DNA of 64,000 bases, taken from assembly GCA_028284235.1 (NCBI GenBank), contig JANQSC010000052.1:1-64000 (forward strand). The letters run 5' to 3'. The notes under the pieces are model-generated. The model saw only the letters and a list, made by a program, of their open reading frames with translations, searched no databases and was not told the DNA's origin. The translations under genes were made by a program, and so were the position numbers. Numbering within the stretch: position 1 is the first letter of the stretch; every line of letters begins with the position of its first letter. Below are positions 17,734 to 26,646 of this stretch, one piece after another. The DNA comes from Opitutaceae bacterium (lineage in GTDB: Bacteria > Verrucomicrobiota > Verrucomicrobiia > Opitutales > Opitutaceae).

Positions 17734-18357
17734 GGCCGGATCTTCCCGCGCCTGCAACTCCGAAAGCCGGTCGCCGAGCAAGGCTAGAATGGCCAGCGCC
17801 TCCTGAAACGCGAGACGCTTCGCATCGTCGGTCATACGGCCGGACTCTCTGTATTCGAAAAACCCTTTCGAAAGCCGAAACGACCCGCGCCCCTTGAACC
17901 GGTCGAAACGCTCGACGACCTCCTCGTCGAGCAAATTCCCGCCGACCGCCACGGAATTGCTGAACACGGAGTACACCCCCGCCGTCACTTCGACATCCTC
18001 CAGAAACTCGCCCTTCGGAAACCGCGCCTCGTTGTCGCCGACGCTCGGCTCGATTACCGCCTCGAGCTCCCCCGCGAACAGCATTTCCAGCGACAGCGAC
18101 GTCCAAACCTGCTTCGCACGGCCCTCGCCGCGAAAGTGGTCGTACAAAGTCGCCGGGTATCCCTGGAATTCTCCCGACAAAGAATAGCGGTCGCCGATCC
18201 CCCGGCCCCACTTGCTCGGATACCGCTTGCGGCTAAAATAGTACCGCTTCTCGAAGGCCTCGTACTGCGCGAGCATCGCTTGGCGGGAACGCCCTAACCA
18301 GCCCGGAACGAACAGGAGAGCCAAGGCCAGAATGCCGCCGATGATGAGAATCTCCAT
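17731..18357 (-). CDS. Hypothetical membrane-anchored protein
   Basis: 208 residues from MEILIIGG. One N-terminal membrane segment (ILIIGGILALALLFVPGWL) is followed by a soluble domain with no motif I recognise. An upstream ATG at 18390 is possible but less likely. Its TAA stop codon lies in the edge of the family A repeat, so the C-terminus may have been altered by the insertion. It is convergent with the MalY-like gene and divergent from the SRAP gene. Confidence 0.7.
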   Translation of the reverse strand: MEILIIGGILALALLFVPGWLGRSRQAMLAQYEAFEKRYYFSRKRYPSKWGRGIGDRYSLSGEFQGYPATLYDHFRGEGRAKQVWTSLSLEMLFAGELEAVIEPSVGDNEARFPKGEFLEDVEVTAGVYSVFSNSVAVGGNLLDEEVVERFDRFKGRGSFRLSKGFFEYRESGRMTDDAKRLAFQEALAILALLGDRLSELQAREDPA

Positions 18358-18440
18358 AGTTTCAATTAATTGGTAAACGTCGCCCGCCAAGCGATACGCG
18401 CCTTGTCAAAACCCGGCTTCTCGCGCACCGTGAACGGAAG

Positions 18441-19178
18441 ATGCCCGGGCGCTATACATTGGTCAAGAAACCGATTTCAATCGGCACAGACGAGCCGGAG
18501 GAAATCCCCTCGGCCATCGTCGCGGAGGACGGCGCCCCGGAATTCCAGCCACGCTACAACATCGCCCCGACGCAGGAAAACTGGATCGTGCGACGACAGG
18601 CCGAGAACCAAAACCTCGTCGCCAGCCTCATGCGTTGGGGCCTCGTCCCGAGCTGGTCGAAATCCGGTACAACCCAGTCCCTTTTGATCAACGCCCGCTC
18701 CGAGACGATCGCCGAAAAGCCCTCCTTCAAAGCCGCCTACCAAAGACGACGCTGCCTCGTTCCGGCAGACGGCTACTACGAGTGGAAGCGGCGAGGCAAA
18801 GCCAATCAACCCTACTACCTCCAGCTGGAAGACGAGGGCGTGTTTTACATGGCCGGCATATGGGAAACCTGGCACGACCCCGCCGGAAACGCCTCGGAAA
18901 GCTACGCAATCCTAACTACGCAAGCCAACGACCTCGTCGCCAAGATACACGAGCGAATGCCCGTCATCCTAATAGGCGGCCAAGCTCTCGACTGGCTCGT
19001 CGGCGCTCCCGAACTCCTGGAAAGCGACCAGCGATTCCAGCTGTTCGCCCCCATCGACGACGGACTGATGAAATGCCGGCCGGTCAACCCGATCGTCAAC
19101 AACAACCAGAACGACACGCCCGACTGCCTCCTCGACCCGCCGGTCGAAGCGACCAGGCAGCTCGACATGGGATTTTGA
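18441..19178 (+). CDS. SRAP (YedK/HMCES-like) protein with Pro at position 2
   Basis: 245 residues. SRAP proteins shield abasic sites in single-stranded DNA by forming a thiazolidine crosslink through Cys2. Here the protein begins MPGRYTLVKK instead of MCGRY, so the nucleophile is missing. Other family residues are present: PRYNIAPTQENWIV, LVPSWSK, INARSETIAEKPSF with the active-site Glu, VPADGYYEWK and the His of KIHERMPVIL. The start is fixed by the conserved GRY; a GGAAG lies directly before ATG, an unusual spacing. Whether it still binds DNA is unknown. Confidence 0.9.
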   Translation: MPGRYTLVKKPISIGTDEPEEIPSAIVAEDGAPEFQPRYNIAPTQENWIVRRQAENQNLVASLMRWGLVPSWSKSGTTQSLLINARSETIAEKPSFKAAYQRRRCLVPADGYYEWKRRGKANQPYYLQLEDEGVFYMAGIWETWHDPAGNASESYAILTTQANDLVAKIHERMPVILIGGQALDWLVGAPELLESDQRFQLFAPIDDGLMKCRPVNPIVNNNQNDTPDCLLDPPVEATRQLDMGF

Positions 19179-19221
19179 TTGTCCTGCTCAGGGCCTAGAT
19201 ATGAAGTTGCCCTATTCTTAG

Positions 19222-20109
19222 ATGAATAGATCCCTGCTCTTCGTCCTAATTCTCTTGTCTGGATGCGCGTCGCGTCAGCCGTTTTCAATAGAAGACAAAC
19301 GGAAATCACTGACCCCTTATGCAGAGCTTAGACTTTCCGCGAGAGCTGTCACAGTTGATCGTTTAGGACGGACTCCTACCATAAGAATGGGTGTCAGCGA
19401 CTATCTAAGAGCGCATACCGCTCTCATCGTCGGAGCAGAGGAAATTGCCGATGGGGATATAGAAAAAAACATGACGATTAACGCTGGCCCCGAAGGAAAT
19501 TCCAACAATCCCACGTCACAATACCATTTTGATTTCAAGAGCCTTCCTAATCTTGAAAATGGGCATGCCGCGCTGATTTCGCACGATGGCTACTTCCTCA
19601 CAGCCGCTCACGTAATCGAGTCAAAGGCGCATCGACTCATCTTTAGCGCAATGAGTATCGACGGTCTGGAAAATAAAATCAACATAACCACAATTCGAAC
19701 GGTATTCGTAGACAGGTCCAACGACATCGCGATTATCAAAGCCGATCTGCGCTCCCCGTTTCACTTCAGACTCAGAGAATCGAAACCGAATATAGGCGAA
19801 ACCCTATTTGCTGGAGCTCATCTGAAAAGTGGCGCGGCAAGCGGAGTACTAGAAAAGACGACTCGCAGACGATCCGCGAAGATCGATGACGAGCACTCAA
19901 AATCTTTCCTGCGCCACGTAACCACAATTCCACTTCGAAAAGGCGATAGTGGAAGCGCTCTTATAGATACCGAAGGTTACCTCTGCGGAGTCGGAGTAAT
20001 GACGCTTCGGCCTCAAATGCGCTCAATTGGCGCCATGCTCGAAGCCGACGTAGTCAACCGAATCATTGAAGAGGATAGAGAATCCACAAAAACCCTACGA
20101 AAGAACTAG
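19222..20109 (+). CDS. Trypsin-like serine protease, lipoprotein
   Basis: 295 residues. The signal peptide ends in lipobox LLSGC, so it is membrane-anchored outside the cytoplasm. The chymotrypsin-type catalytic triad is visible: His in FLTAAHVIES, Asp in DRSNDIAIIKAD, Ser in LRKGDSGSALID. There is no PDZ domain. Its base use is AT-richer than its neighbours. The stop codon overlaps the convergent YheT-like gene at a shared CTAG. Substrate unknown. Confidence 0.85.
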   Translation: MNRSLLFVLILLSGCASRQPFSIEDKRKSLTPYAELRLSARAVTVDRLGRTPTIRMGVSDYLRAHTALIVGAEEIADGDIEKNMTINAGPEGNSNNPTSQYHFDFKSLPNLENGHAALISHDGYFLTAAHVIESKAHRLIFSAMSIDGLENKINITTIRTVFVDRSNDIAIIKADLRSPFHFRLRESKPNIGETLFAGAHLKSGAASGVLEKTTRRRSAKIDDEHSKSFLRHVTTIPLRKGDSGSALIDTEGYLCGVGVMTLRPQMRSIGAMLEADVVNRIIEEDRESTKTLRKN

Positions 20110-21077
20110 AACCTACCGAAAAACGACAACGCCCGTCGCTCGTGCCAGCAGCCATCGCGGGAGCGAGCGCCCGGAAATCCGCAATGCCCGCCTGATCTCG
20201 GCATTTCCAAAAAAAACCGATCGCTGACCTGCGCGATCTCAATGGGAAAGCACGCGCTCGACAAAAATGGGTCGTTTCGCGCGTTAATCAGCAATGCGGG
20301 TCGGTCAATTCTATCCAAATAGCGAATACAACTCGATTCAGTCCAGTAGTGCTGAGCGTTGTCGAACCCATTCAAGGGAGCCGTATACACTTCGTCGAAC
20401 TCGTGAAACGACTGCATCGCGCAACAACCCGGTTCGTATACATATTTCGGGTACCGATTCGATTTTTGCTCCAGTTTCGCGCAGAGCATTCTTATGAATC
20501 GCTTCATGTAGAACCGGTTTCGCGGCTCCGCGAGACAATCCGCCGCGCTGGCAAGATGGCAGGGAACACTGAATGCGACCGCCCCGCGAACCGCGTCCGG
20601 CACTCGCGATGAATCCTCGCCCAAGTATTTGAGCGCCGCATTCCCGCCCAAACTGAAGCCGACGAGGTAGATCGCCTCGAAACGCCGCGCCAGCGTCTCG
20701 ACTATAAAGGCCAGCCCTTCGGTTTCGCCGCTGTGGTAGAAATGATTCAACCGATTCGGTTCGCCGCTGCAGCCCCTCAAGTTGAGCGCGCCCACCGTGT
20801 AGCCCGCCTCGCCAAACGCCCGGGCCAGCGACTTGATGTAGGGCGCCCCACTGTGCCCCTCCAGTCCGTGCAACGCGATGCAGCAACGCCCGTTTCGCTC
20901 GGCCGTCGCGGCACGCTCCCAGTCCACGTCGATGAAGTCTCCGTCCGGCAATTCGAATCGCTCTCGATCGTAGCGAACCCGTAGTCGTCGCCTGGTGACA
21001 TTCGGCAAAACCGTCTGCAAATGAGCGGTCGGAGCGAACCAGGGATGTCGATACGTTGAGGCGTCGATGAGCGGCAC
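20106..21077 (-). CDS. Alpha/beta hydrolase, YheT family
   Basis: 323 residues if it starts at the GTG of VPLIDASTYRHPWF, which fits family N-termini (an ATG at 21125 would add 16 residues). Family marks: HPWFAPTAHLQTVLP, ALHGLEGHSGAPYI, LNLRGCSGEPN, nucleophile elbow GFSLGGNAALKYLG, the acid in NARNDPFL and the His in SGGHCGF. YheT proteins are probable esterases of unknown physiological substrate. Confidence 0.9.
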   Translation of the reverse strand: MPLIDASTYRHPWFAPTAHLQTVLPNVTRRRLRVRYDRERFELPDGDFIDVDWERAATAERNGRCCIALHGLEGHSGAPYIKSLARAFGEAGYTVGALNLRGCSGEPNRLNHFYHSGETEGLAFIVETLARRFEAIYLVGFSLGGNAALKYLGEDSSRVPDAVRGAVAFSVPCHLASAADCLAEPRNRFYMKRFIRMLCAKLEQKSNRYPKYVYEPGCCAMQSFHEFDEVYTAPLNGFDNAQHYWTESSCIRYLDRIDRPALLINARNDPFLSSACFPIEIAQVSDRFFLEMPRSGGHCGFPGARSRDGCWHERRALSFFGRF

Positions 21078-21188
21078 GCCCCGACAAGAAATCGATCCGC
21101 CTCCCGTCGCAAGCCGTGATTTCACGGTTCAAGAGGCGCTCCCGGAGCTCGCATCCCGCACGCCACTTTTTTACCAATCGAGCCACAG

Positions 21189-21203
21189 GCGGCTTGAAGC
21201 CGC
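21189..21203. repeat. Mini-hairpin before mgtE
   Basis: Perfect 15-nt hairpin, six-base arms and a TGA loop (GCGGCT-TGA-AGCCGC). It is the same size class as the mini-hairpins in the arrays at 23961 and 41410. Confidence 0.6.
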
Positions 21204-21228
21204 GGCCCTAAGCCCTACAACTAGCCCC

Positions 21229-22569
21229 ATGAAGGAGCGGGATGCAGACATCACCACCGAGTCGGACGCGCTCGCCGAACGGATCAATCGCTTGCGCGAC
21301 ATGCATCCGAGCGACATCGCGGCCGAGATCGAGTCCCTCGCTCTGGACGAGATCCGCGAAGTGTTTCGCGGATTGAGCGACGACACCACCGCGGACGTCA
21401 TCACCGAACTCCCGCAAGACCTGCAAACCGAGCTCATGGAGAACATGCGACTCGAACGCGTCACCGAGATCATCCCCGAGATGTACTCCGACGACGCGGC
21501 CGACGCCTTGAGCGACGTTTCCCCCGAGCGTCTCCACGACATCATGGAGCAGCTTCCGGTGGAGGAGGTCGAGGAAATCTCCGACTTGATGGAGTATCCG
21601 GAGGATTCCGCCGGGGGAATCATGCAGAAAGAGGTCCACGCCATCAGCCAGGATCTCACCCTCGCCGAAGCCCGGGAAGCCATCCGCCGCGACGAAGACC
21701 AGGAGGACGTCAGCGCAATCTACGTCTACGTCACCGACGACAGCGGACGGCTGGAAGGCGTGCTGCGCTTGCGCGATCTTCTCTTCCGCGATCTCCGGCT
21801 CAAAGCCCGGCACGTAATGATCACGGAAGTACGCTCCGTCAGCGTCACCGCCGACCAGGAAGAAATCGCCAACCTGTTTCAGAAGTACAATTACAGTTCC
21901 CTCCCTGTCGTCGACGACTCCGGCATTCTCGTGGGTCGCGTGACCTCCGACGACGTTCTCGACGTCGTCCAGGAAGAAGCCACCGAGGACATGCAACGCA
22001 TGGTCGGTATCTCGGGCGAGGAGTCGGTTTTCACCTCCTGGCCGCAGTCGGTGCGCAACCGCCTCCCCTGGCTATGCGTGAATCTGTGCACTGGCTTTTG
22101 CATTGCTTGGGTCGTGTCGCTCTTCGAACCGGCGATCGAGCAGTACGCCATCCTCGCGTTTTTCCTTCCCATCGTTGGACTCGTGGGCGGCAACGCCGGC
22201 AACCAAACCCTCACCATTGTGGTGCGATCGCTGGCGCTCGGCGAAATCGAAGGCCGTGAATGGCGGCAACTGCTCGTCAAAGAACTCTTCACCGGCGCGG
22301 TCAACGGCCTCTCCATCGGGGCGATCGCCGGATTCGTCTCTTGGCTCTGGATCGACAAGCCGGTGCTCGGCGCCGTGGTTTTCCTGGCAATGATGCTCAA
22401 TATGATCGCGGCCGCGATCGCTGGAGTCATGGTGCCCATCAGCCTGCGAGCAATAAAGGTCGACCCCGCCCTCGCTTCCTCGATCATGGTCACCACCGCC
22501 ACCGATATCGTGGGCTTCTTCCTCTTTCTCAGTTTCGCTACAATCGCTATCAGCGCTTTCAGCCTCTAA
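21229..22569 (+). CDS. mgtE: Magnesium transporter MgtE
   Basis: 446 residues from MKERDADITTE. The N-terminal MgtE_N superhelical domain covers about 15-130, followed by two CBS domains (about 135-260) that gate the channel in response to cytoplasmic magnesium. Five membrane segments follow, with the pore signature PIVGLVGGNAGNQTL and ATDIVGFFLFLSFA. Its TAA stop codon is the first three bases of a family A repeat end (TAAGAGACTGTCTAAG). Confidence 0.95.
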   Translation: MKERDADITTESDALAERINRLRDMHPSDIAAEIESLALDEIREVFRGLSDDTTADVITELPQDLQTELMENMRLERVTEIIPEMYSDDAADALSDVSPERLHDIMEQLPVEEVEEISDLMEYPEDSAGGIMQKEVHAISQDLTLAEAREAIRRDEDQEDVSAIYVYVTDDSGRLEGVLRLRDLLFRDLRLKARHVMITEVRSVSVTADQEEIANLFQKYNYSSLPVVDDSGILVGRVTSDDVLDVVQEEATEDMQRMVGISGEESVFTSWPQSVRNRLPWLCVNLCTGFCIAWVVSLFEPAIEQYAILAFFLPIVGLVGGNAGNQTLTIVVRSLALGEIEGREWRQLLVKELFTGAVNGLSIGAIAGFVSWLWIDKPVLGAVVFLAMMLNMIAAAIAGVMVPISLRAIKVDPALASSIMVTTATDIVGFFLFLSFATIAISAFSL

Positions 22570-22582
22570 GAGACTGTCTAAG
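22567..22582. repeat. Solo end of MITE-like family A at the mgtE stop codon
   Basis: TAAGAGACTGTCTAAG matches the terminal sequence of the element at 17488. The first three bases are the mgtE stop codon. Confidence 0.65.
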
Positions 22583-22715
22583 CGCGAACCCGTAAATATT
22601 CAATAAATTCCCTTTATAGATTTCCACGATCCCCCTTCGACCACCGATAATAGAAAATCCAGAATCGACCCTCACCCTCAGCGCGTCGATTCTCCGTGAT
22701 TTCCGAGCCAGCAAA

Positions 22716-23234
22716 ATGCCAATCTCCATTCCTGCAGAACGCATCCACACCTACCTTACCCAGTCGCTGGTAAAGGTCTTGCAGACGATGGCCAAGTCAG
22801 AGTGCGCCTTCGAAGGCGACCACCCGTACGAGGGAGGCCAGGCGCTCAGCCCAAAAATTGACCCGGAGAAAGACCCCAGTACGCGCGTTTTCGCCGCCTC
22901 GGTCGGCTTCGCCGGAGCGCTCAATGGTGTTTGCTATCTGTTTTTCGGCGACCAGCTCGCCTACCACATTGCTGGCAAGGTGACCGGTATCGAAACCGAC
23001 GACCTCGACGACGATACCGTGCGCGACGTCTGCGGCGAGCTCACGAACATGTTCGCCGGCACGTTCAAAAACGCTCTCGCCGACCTTGGCCTCCCATCCA
23101 CGCTGACCGTCCCTACCGTCATCCAAGGCAAACGAATGGCCATCAGCACCGCGGGAACCTCCTCGCAGAGCCGATTCGAATTCGACGCCGACGGCTTCCC
23201 TCTTTACGCCGATCTCCTCCTATCGGAGAACTAG
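22716..23234 (+). CDS. CheX-like chemotaxis phosphatase domain protein
   Basis: 172 residues. It matches the CheC/CheX/FliY fold, with the E-x2-N motif of the phosphatase helix in VCGELTNMFAGTFKNAL and preceding hydrophobic strands (GFAGALNGVCYLFFG). CheX dephosphorylates CheY-P; similar stand-alone proteins occur beside other response regulators. No chemotaxis gene is nearby except the two-component system about 1 kb away. It is convergent with the SufR-like regulator, sharing a CTAG at the stops. Confidence 0.82.
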   Translation: MPISIPAERIHTYLTQSLVKVLQTMAKSECAFEGDHPYEGGQALSPKIDPEKDPSTRVFAASVGFAGALNGVCYLFFGDQLAYHIAGKVTGIETDDLDDDTVRDVCGELTNMFAGTFKNALADLGLPSTLTVPTVIQGKRMAISTAGTSSQSRFEFDADGFPLYADLLLSEN

Positions 23235-23914
23235 CCGGTCCGGGCGATCCGGTAGACACAGCGCCGGGAACCCGCCAGCAAGTGCTCGACACGCTCGACA
23301 CTTGCCTCGCTGCCCAGCGTCTCCTGGAAAACCGTCAGTTCCGTCGCGCACAAACCCGCGCAACGCTCCGCCGCGTCGCACACCGGGCAATGGTTTTCGA
23401 CAAGCAGCCAAACTCCCTCCTCAACCCGCTCCACTTCGGCCATATACCCTTCCTCCGAACGGGCATCCGCCAACGCCTTCACCTGGTCGCCGAGCGAATT
23501 CGCAGCCGCGACACGTTCTCGATACCGAGCAACCAGGCTCTCCCCCCGTTTCTCCAGGAGCCGATCCATGCCTTCCGGGCCCACGGCTTCTCCAATCGCG
23601 CCAAGCAGGTCAAGAGCCAGATCGCGGTGGCGGTCCGGGAAATGGCGATCGGCCCGGCTCGTCAGCTCCCAAAACTTGGTCGGCCGCCCCTTCCCGCGAG
23701 AAACGTCGCGCGAACGGGCCTCCCCCGCCGCTTCGAGCTCCTGCAAGTGCTGCCTCACCGCCATCGACGAAATCCCCAACTCCTCGGCCATGACCGAACT
23801 CGGCAACGCGCCGTGCGTCTTCAGCTTCTCGAGAATCTCGCCGCGCGTCTCCCAATGAGCGCCTTTGTACTTTCCGTTTTTCACGATCGACTCCGCTGCC
23901 GTATCCAACGGCAA
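23231..23914 (-). CDS. SufR-like Fe-S transcriptional regulator
   Basis: 227 residues. A winged-helix domain lies at about 22-85 (GEILEKLKTHGALPSSVMAE, GISSMAVRQHLQELEAAGE). The C-terminal domain has a cysteine cluster, ENHCPVCDAAERCAGLC, and later LLAGSRRCVYRI, matching the SufR/DeoR-like family in which cysteines hold an Fe-S cluster. SufR represses the suf operon. No suf genes are in view, so its targets are unknown. Confidence 0.87.
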   Translation of the reverse strand: MPLDTAAESIVKNGKYKGAHWETRGEILEKLKTHGALPSSVMAEELGISSMAVRQHLQELEAAGEARSRDVSRGKGRPTKFWELTSRADRHFPDRHRDLALDLLGAIGEAVGPEGMDRLLEKRGESLVARYRERVAAANSLGDQVKALADARSEEGYMAEVERVEEGVWLLVENHCPVCDAAERCAGLCATELTVFQETLGSEASVERVEHLLAGSRRCVYRIARTG

Positions 23915-23960
23915 CCGCGTATTTACAAAGAATTTTCTTACAATAAAAAGTCCAGCCTAT

Positions 23961-24160
23961 TTGAACAGCGATCTCTTCGAGATCAAATGCCGCGAAGCGG
24001 CAACCACCGACTTCGTCGGGGTCCTTGACACGATCGCTTCGCGAGCAGGATCTTTGGGGACGGACTCGCTGAGATTCAAGTACACGGGACGGGAGATCCT
24101 TGTCCCGCCTCGGCGGGATCTTTGTGACGCAACGCGTCATTTCGCCGCGAGGCGACTGTT
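23961..24160. repeat. Mini-hairpin array, family B, copy 1
   Basis: About 200 bp made of consecutive short hairpins, including GATCTC-TTC-GAGATC, TGCCGC-GAA-GCGGCA, ACCGAC-TTC-GTCGGGGT, ATCGC-TTC-GCGAG, TCCCGCC-TC-GGCGGGA, TGACGC-AAC-GCGTCA and TCGCC-GCGA-GGCGA. The reverse complement of 41410-41579 carries the same order, less one hairpin. The ends read TTGAACAG and CTGTT. No gene is visible in 23915-24175. Confidence 0.8.
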
Positions 24161-24175
24161 AAAAAAGCCTTTGGA

Positions 24176-24871
24176 TTAGCGATAGCGGTAGCCTACGCCA
24201 TGGATGGTCTTCAAAAATGATTCCACTCCAATGCTCGTCAGTTTTTTTCGCAACTGGGCGACATGCTGGTCGAGCGTCCGAGTCGTTCCGTAGTAGTCGA
24301 TCCCCCAGGCAACATTCAACAGCGTGTCGCGCGAGAGGGCTTCGCCGGGATGCTGATAGAAGGTCTCTAGCAACTTCATTTCCCGGGCGGAGATAGCGAC
24401 GACCCCGACCCCGTTTTTGATCTCGTAGGCCTTGCGCGCTACCTGAAAGCCATCGAATTCGAGACAATCCGGGAGATCCGCGGATTGGTCCGACGTATGG
24501 GAACGACGTGAGCGTCTCAAACCCGCCTCAACACGGGCCAGCAACTCCTGAATACCGAACGGCTTCGTAATGTAGTCGTCCGCCCCGAGTTTGAGCCCGA
24601 GCACTTTATCGATCTCCTGGCCTTTCGCCGTGAGGATCAAAATGGCGACATCCGGATTCTGGCGACGAATCTCCTGACACACCGCGTAACCGTCACGCTT
24701 GGGCATCATAATATCCAGAAGCGCTAAATCGTAATCATCCTGTGAATACAAAGCCAAAGCTTCCGCCCCGTCTGAAGCCGCCGAAACGCGATAGCCTTCA
24801 CTCTCCAGGGTGTCAATCAGGCCCGCCCGAATACTCGGATCGTCTTCCGCAATCAGAATTCTCGCCATCAC
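24176..24871 (-). CDS. OmpR/PhoB-family response regulator
   Basis: 231 residues. The receiver domain covers 1-120, with phospho-acceptor Asp in DLALLDIMMPKRDG, conserved Lys in LILTAKGQ and acidic pocket AEDDPSI. The winged-helix DNA-binding domain is at about 140-231, ending TIHGVGYRY. It overlaps the upstream histidine kinase gene by 4 bp (ATGA), so the two are translationally coupled. Confidence 0.95.
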   Translation of the reverse strand: MMARILIAEDDPSIRAGLIDTLESEGYRVSAASDGAEALALYSQDDYDLALLDIMMPKRDGYAVCQEIRRQNPDVAILILTAKGQEIDKVLGLKLGADDYITKPFGIQELLARVEAGLRRSRRSHTSDQSADLPDCLEFDGFQVARKAYEIKNGVGVVAISAREMKLLETFYQHPGEALSRDTLLNVAWGIDYYGTTRTLDQHVAQLRKKLTSIGVESFLKTIHGVGYRYR

Positions 24872-26646
24872 TCTTCGACCCGTCGCAGGCCGATTTCAAA
24901 ACAAGCCCCCTCCTGGCCATTTCTATAGTTCAAAAAGCCTCCCATCTCTAGGGCGAGACCCCGAGCGATGCTCAATCCCAGACCGAAGCCGCTCTTTTCG
25001 CTTACAAGCGTCTTGTCGCCCCGCTCGAACGGCTGGAACAGAGTGTTCCCCCGATCGGTGGGCAAGCCGCCACCTCGATCGCAGATCGATATCACTACGT
25101 GCGAATCCGTTTCGCGGATACTCAATCCAATCCATCCGCCTTCGGACGCGTACTTCACCGCATTGTCCACGAGATTGACTAGGATCTGGGAAAGCCCGTC
25201 CTCGTCGAATACCGCATCGCCGGAAAAACCGTCCAGATCCGCTTCGAGAGCCATCCCTTCATTGCGAATCCCCGGTCCGATGCGCTCGACAAAGGTCTGC
25301 AAAAAACCGCTCAGCGACAGTCGATTCAGCTCCACCTTGCGACGGCCCTGGCGCAGTCGACTGAAGTCGAGCACGTTGTTCACCAGTCGTGTCAGTCGCT
25401 CGCATTCGCTCACAATCGTACTCAAATAGCGACTACGCTTCTCGTCGTTTTCCAATCTCCCGTCTCGGACAAGCTCGGAATACATGCGGATCGTGGTCAA
25501 CGGCGTCTTAAGCTCATGCGAAACGTTGGTGACGAAACTCGACTGCTTGGCCGCCTCCAACTGGCTCGAACGCGTCTGCCAAACCAGCCATGCGCCCGCT
25601 CCGGCGACGGTCAGGAGCAACCCCGCCGAAAGCGAGGCCCAGAATACGACGAAGAGCGAGGAAAAGGCAGACCGGTCCGCCACTGAAACTCCGAGACGCC
25701 AACCCGGCAACTGGGAACCCAGATCGACGTGAAAGGAAGGTCCGCTCGGCGCGGCCGACTCCGAAGAACTCCGAAAGTCGTCACTCGATCCGACTCGCAA
25801 AAACGAACCCCCGAGCTCGTCTATCAATTCGTATTCGAACGCTCCATACAACTTGGACGCCGGAAACGAACTGCGAATCGCCTCCTTGATCGAATTCACG
25901 CTGAACCCGGCGCCGGTCACCACCGTTTCGCTGTTCCAGTAGGCGACGCCGATCCAACTGTAGAGGCCATTGACGCGCGTAGGGATCCACCGAGTCGAGT
26001 CAAGCGTGCCTTGCGGCGACTCCTTCTTAAACTGGCTGAGCGTCGCTTGCTTCGCTGCCTCGTTGCGCGTGCGAATCTGCTGCCGCTGCTCGTAGACCGG
26101 AGCGTAGTTGTAGATGGCGGCTTCGTCGATCGACCTTCCGATTCCCTCGATCGATCCCGCCTGGGCTGCATCCGCGTCCCCAAACGCAGCCGACGCTTGA
26201 GGGGCCGTCTCGGGAGGGGAAGGCCTCTGCCACAGCCATCCCTGGGATGCGCTGCCCAGAGCCGCGCGGGCGTAGCGCGTTTCCTCTTCTTGGGAATAGA
26301 TGACGATCTCGCTCGGATTCTCGACATCCCATCGAAACGCGAAGTCCAGATCCGGACTGCCGGCAACCCAGGTTTTCAGCTCTTCGTTCTTCTCCGGCGT
26401 CCCGAACTGCTCCAACCCGCCCATCACTCCGAGTTTTATTTCCGAAACAATCAGTCCTATGTTTTCGGATACAGCGCGAGCCTGCTCTTGCGCAGACGCC
26501 GTAGACAGCTCCCGCAGACGGCTCGCTTCCCGCTTTAGAACGCCGTAGGCCACCACTCCAATTATCAAAGTGGAAACCCCGAGCAAGCTGGCCGGCCAAA
26601 TCCAAGTGTTCTTTCTAGAGAGTGTCCAATAAGTCAGAATATGCAT
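24868..26646 (-). CDS. Sensor histidine kinase with start codon inside a repeat
   Basis: 592 residues if translation begins at the ATG of MHILTYWTLS, which lies in the terminal repeat of a family A element; another in-frame ATG at 26685 is deeper in the repeat. TM1 is WPASLLGVSTLIIGVVAYG. A large extracytoplasmic sensor region (about 40-330) has no domain I recognise. TM2 is SLSAGLLLTVAGAGAWLVW. The kinase core shows FVTNVSHELKTPLTTI (phospho-His), LVNLVDNAVKYA (N box), CDRGGGLP (G1) and GFGLGLSIARG (G2). It pairs with the following response regulator. The signal is unknown. Confidence 0.93.
   Translation of the reverse strand: MHILTYWTLSRKNTWIWPASLLGVSTLIIGVVAYGVLKREASRLRELSTASAQEQARAVSENIGLIVSEIKLGVMGGLEQFGTPEKNEELKTWVAGSPDLDFAFRWDVENPSEIVIYSQEEETRYARAALGSASQGWLWQRPSPPETAPQASAAFGDADAAQAGSIEGIGRSIDEAAIYNYAPVYEQRQQIRTRNEAAKQATLSQFKKESPQGTLDSTRWIPTRVNGLYSWIGVAYWNSETVVTGAGFSVNSIKEAIRSSFPASKLYGAFEYELIDELGGSFLRVGSSDDFRSSSESAAPSGPSFHVDLGSQLPGWRLGVSVADRSAFSSLFVVFWASLSAGLLLTVAGAGAWLVWQTRSSQLEAAKQSSFVTNVSHELKTPLTTIRMYSELVRDGRLENDEKRSRYLSTIVSECERLTRLVNNVLDFSRLRQGRRKVELNRLSLSGFLQTFVERIGPGIRNEGMALEADLDGFSGDAVFDEDGLSQILVNLVDNAVKYASEGGWIGLSIRETDSHVVISICDRGGGLPTDRGNTLFQPFERGDKTLVSEKSGFGLGLSIARGLALEMGGFLNYRNGQEGACFEIGLRRVEE

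Noticed and set aside
17033..18211. 392-residue minus-strand frame across the MalY end and repeat A
   Set aside because: Shadow of the MalY-like and hypothetical genes in another frame.
23961..24160. CRISPR array
   Set aside because: The repeated units are different short palindromes, not identical direct repeats with unique spacers.
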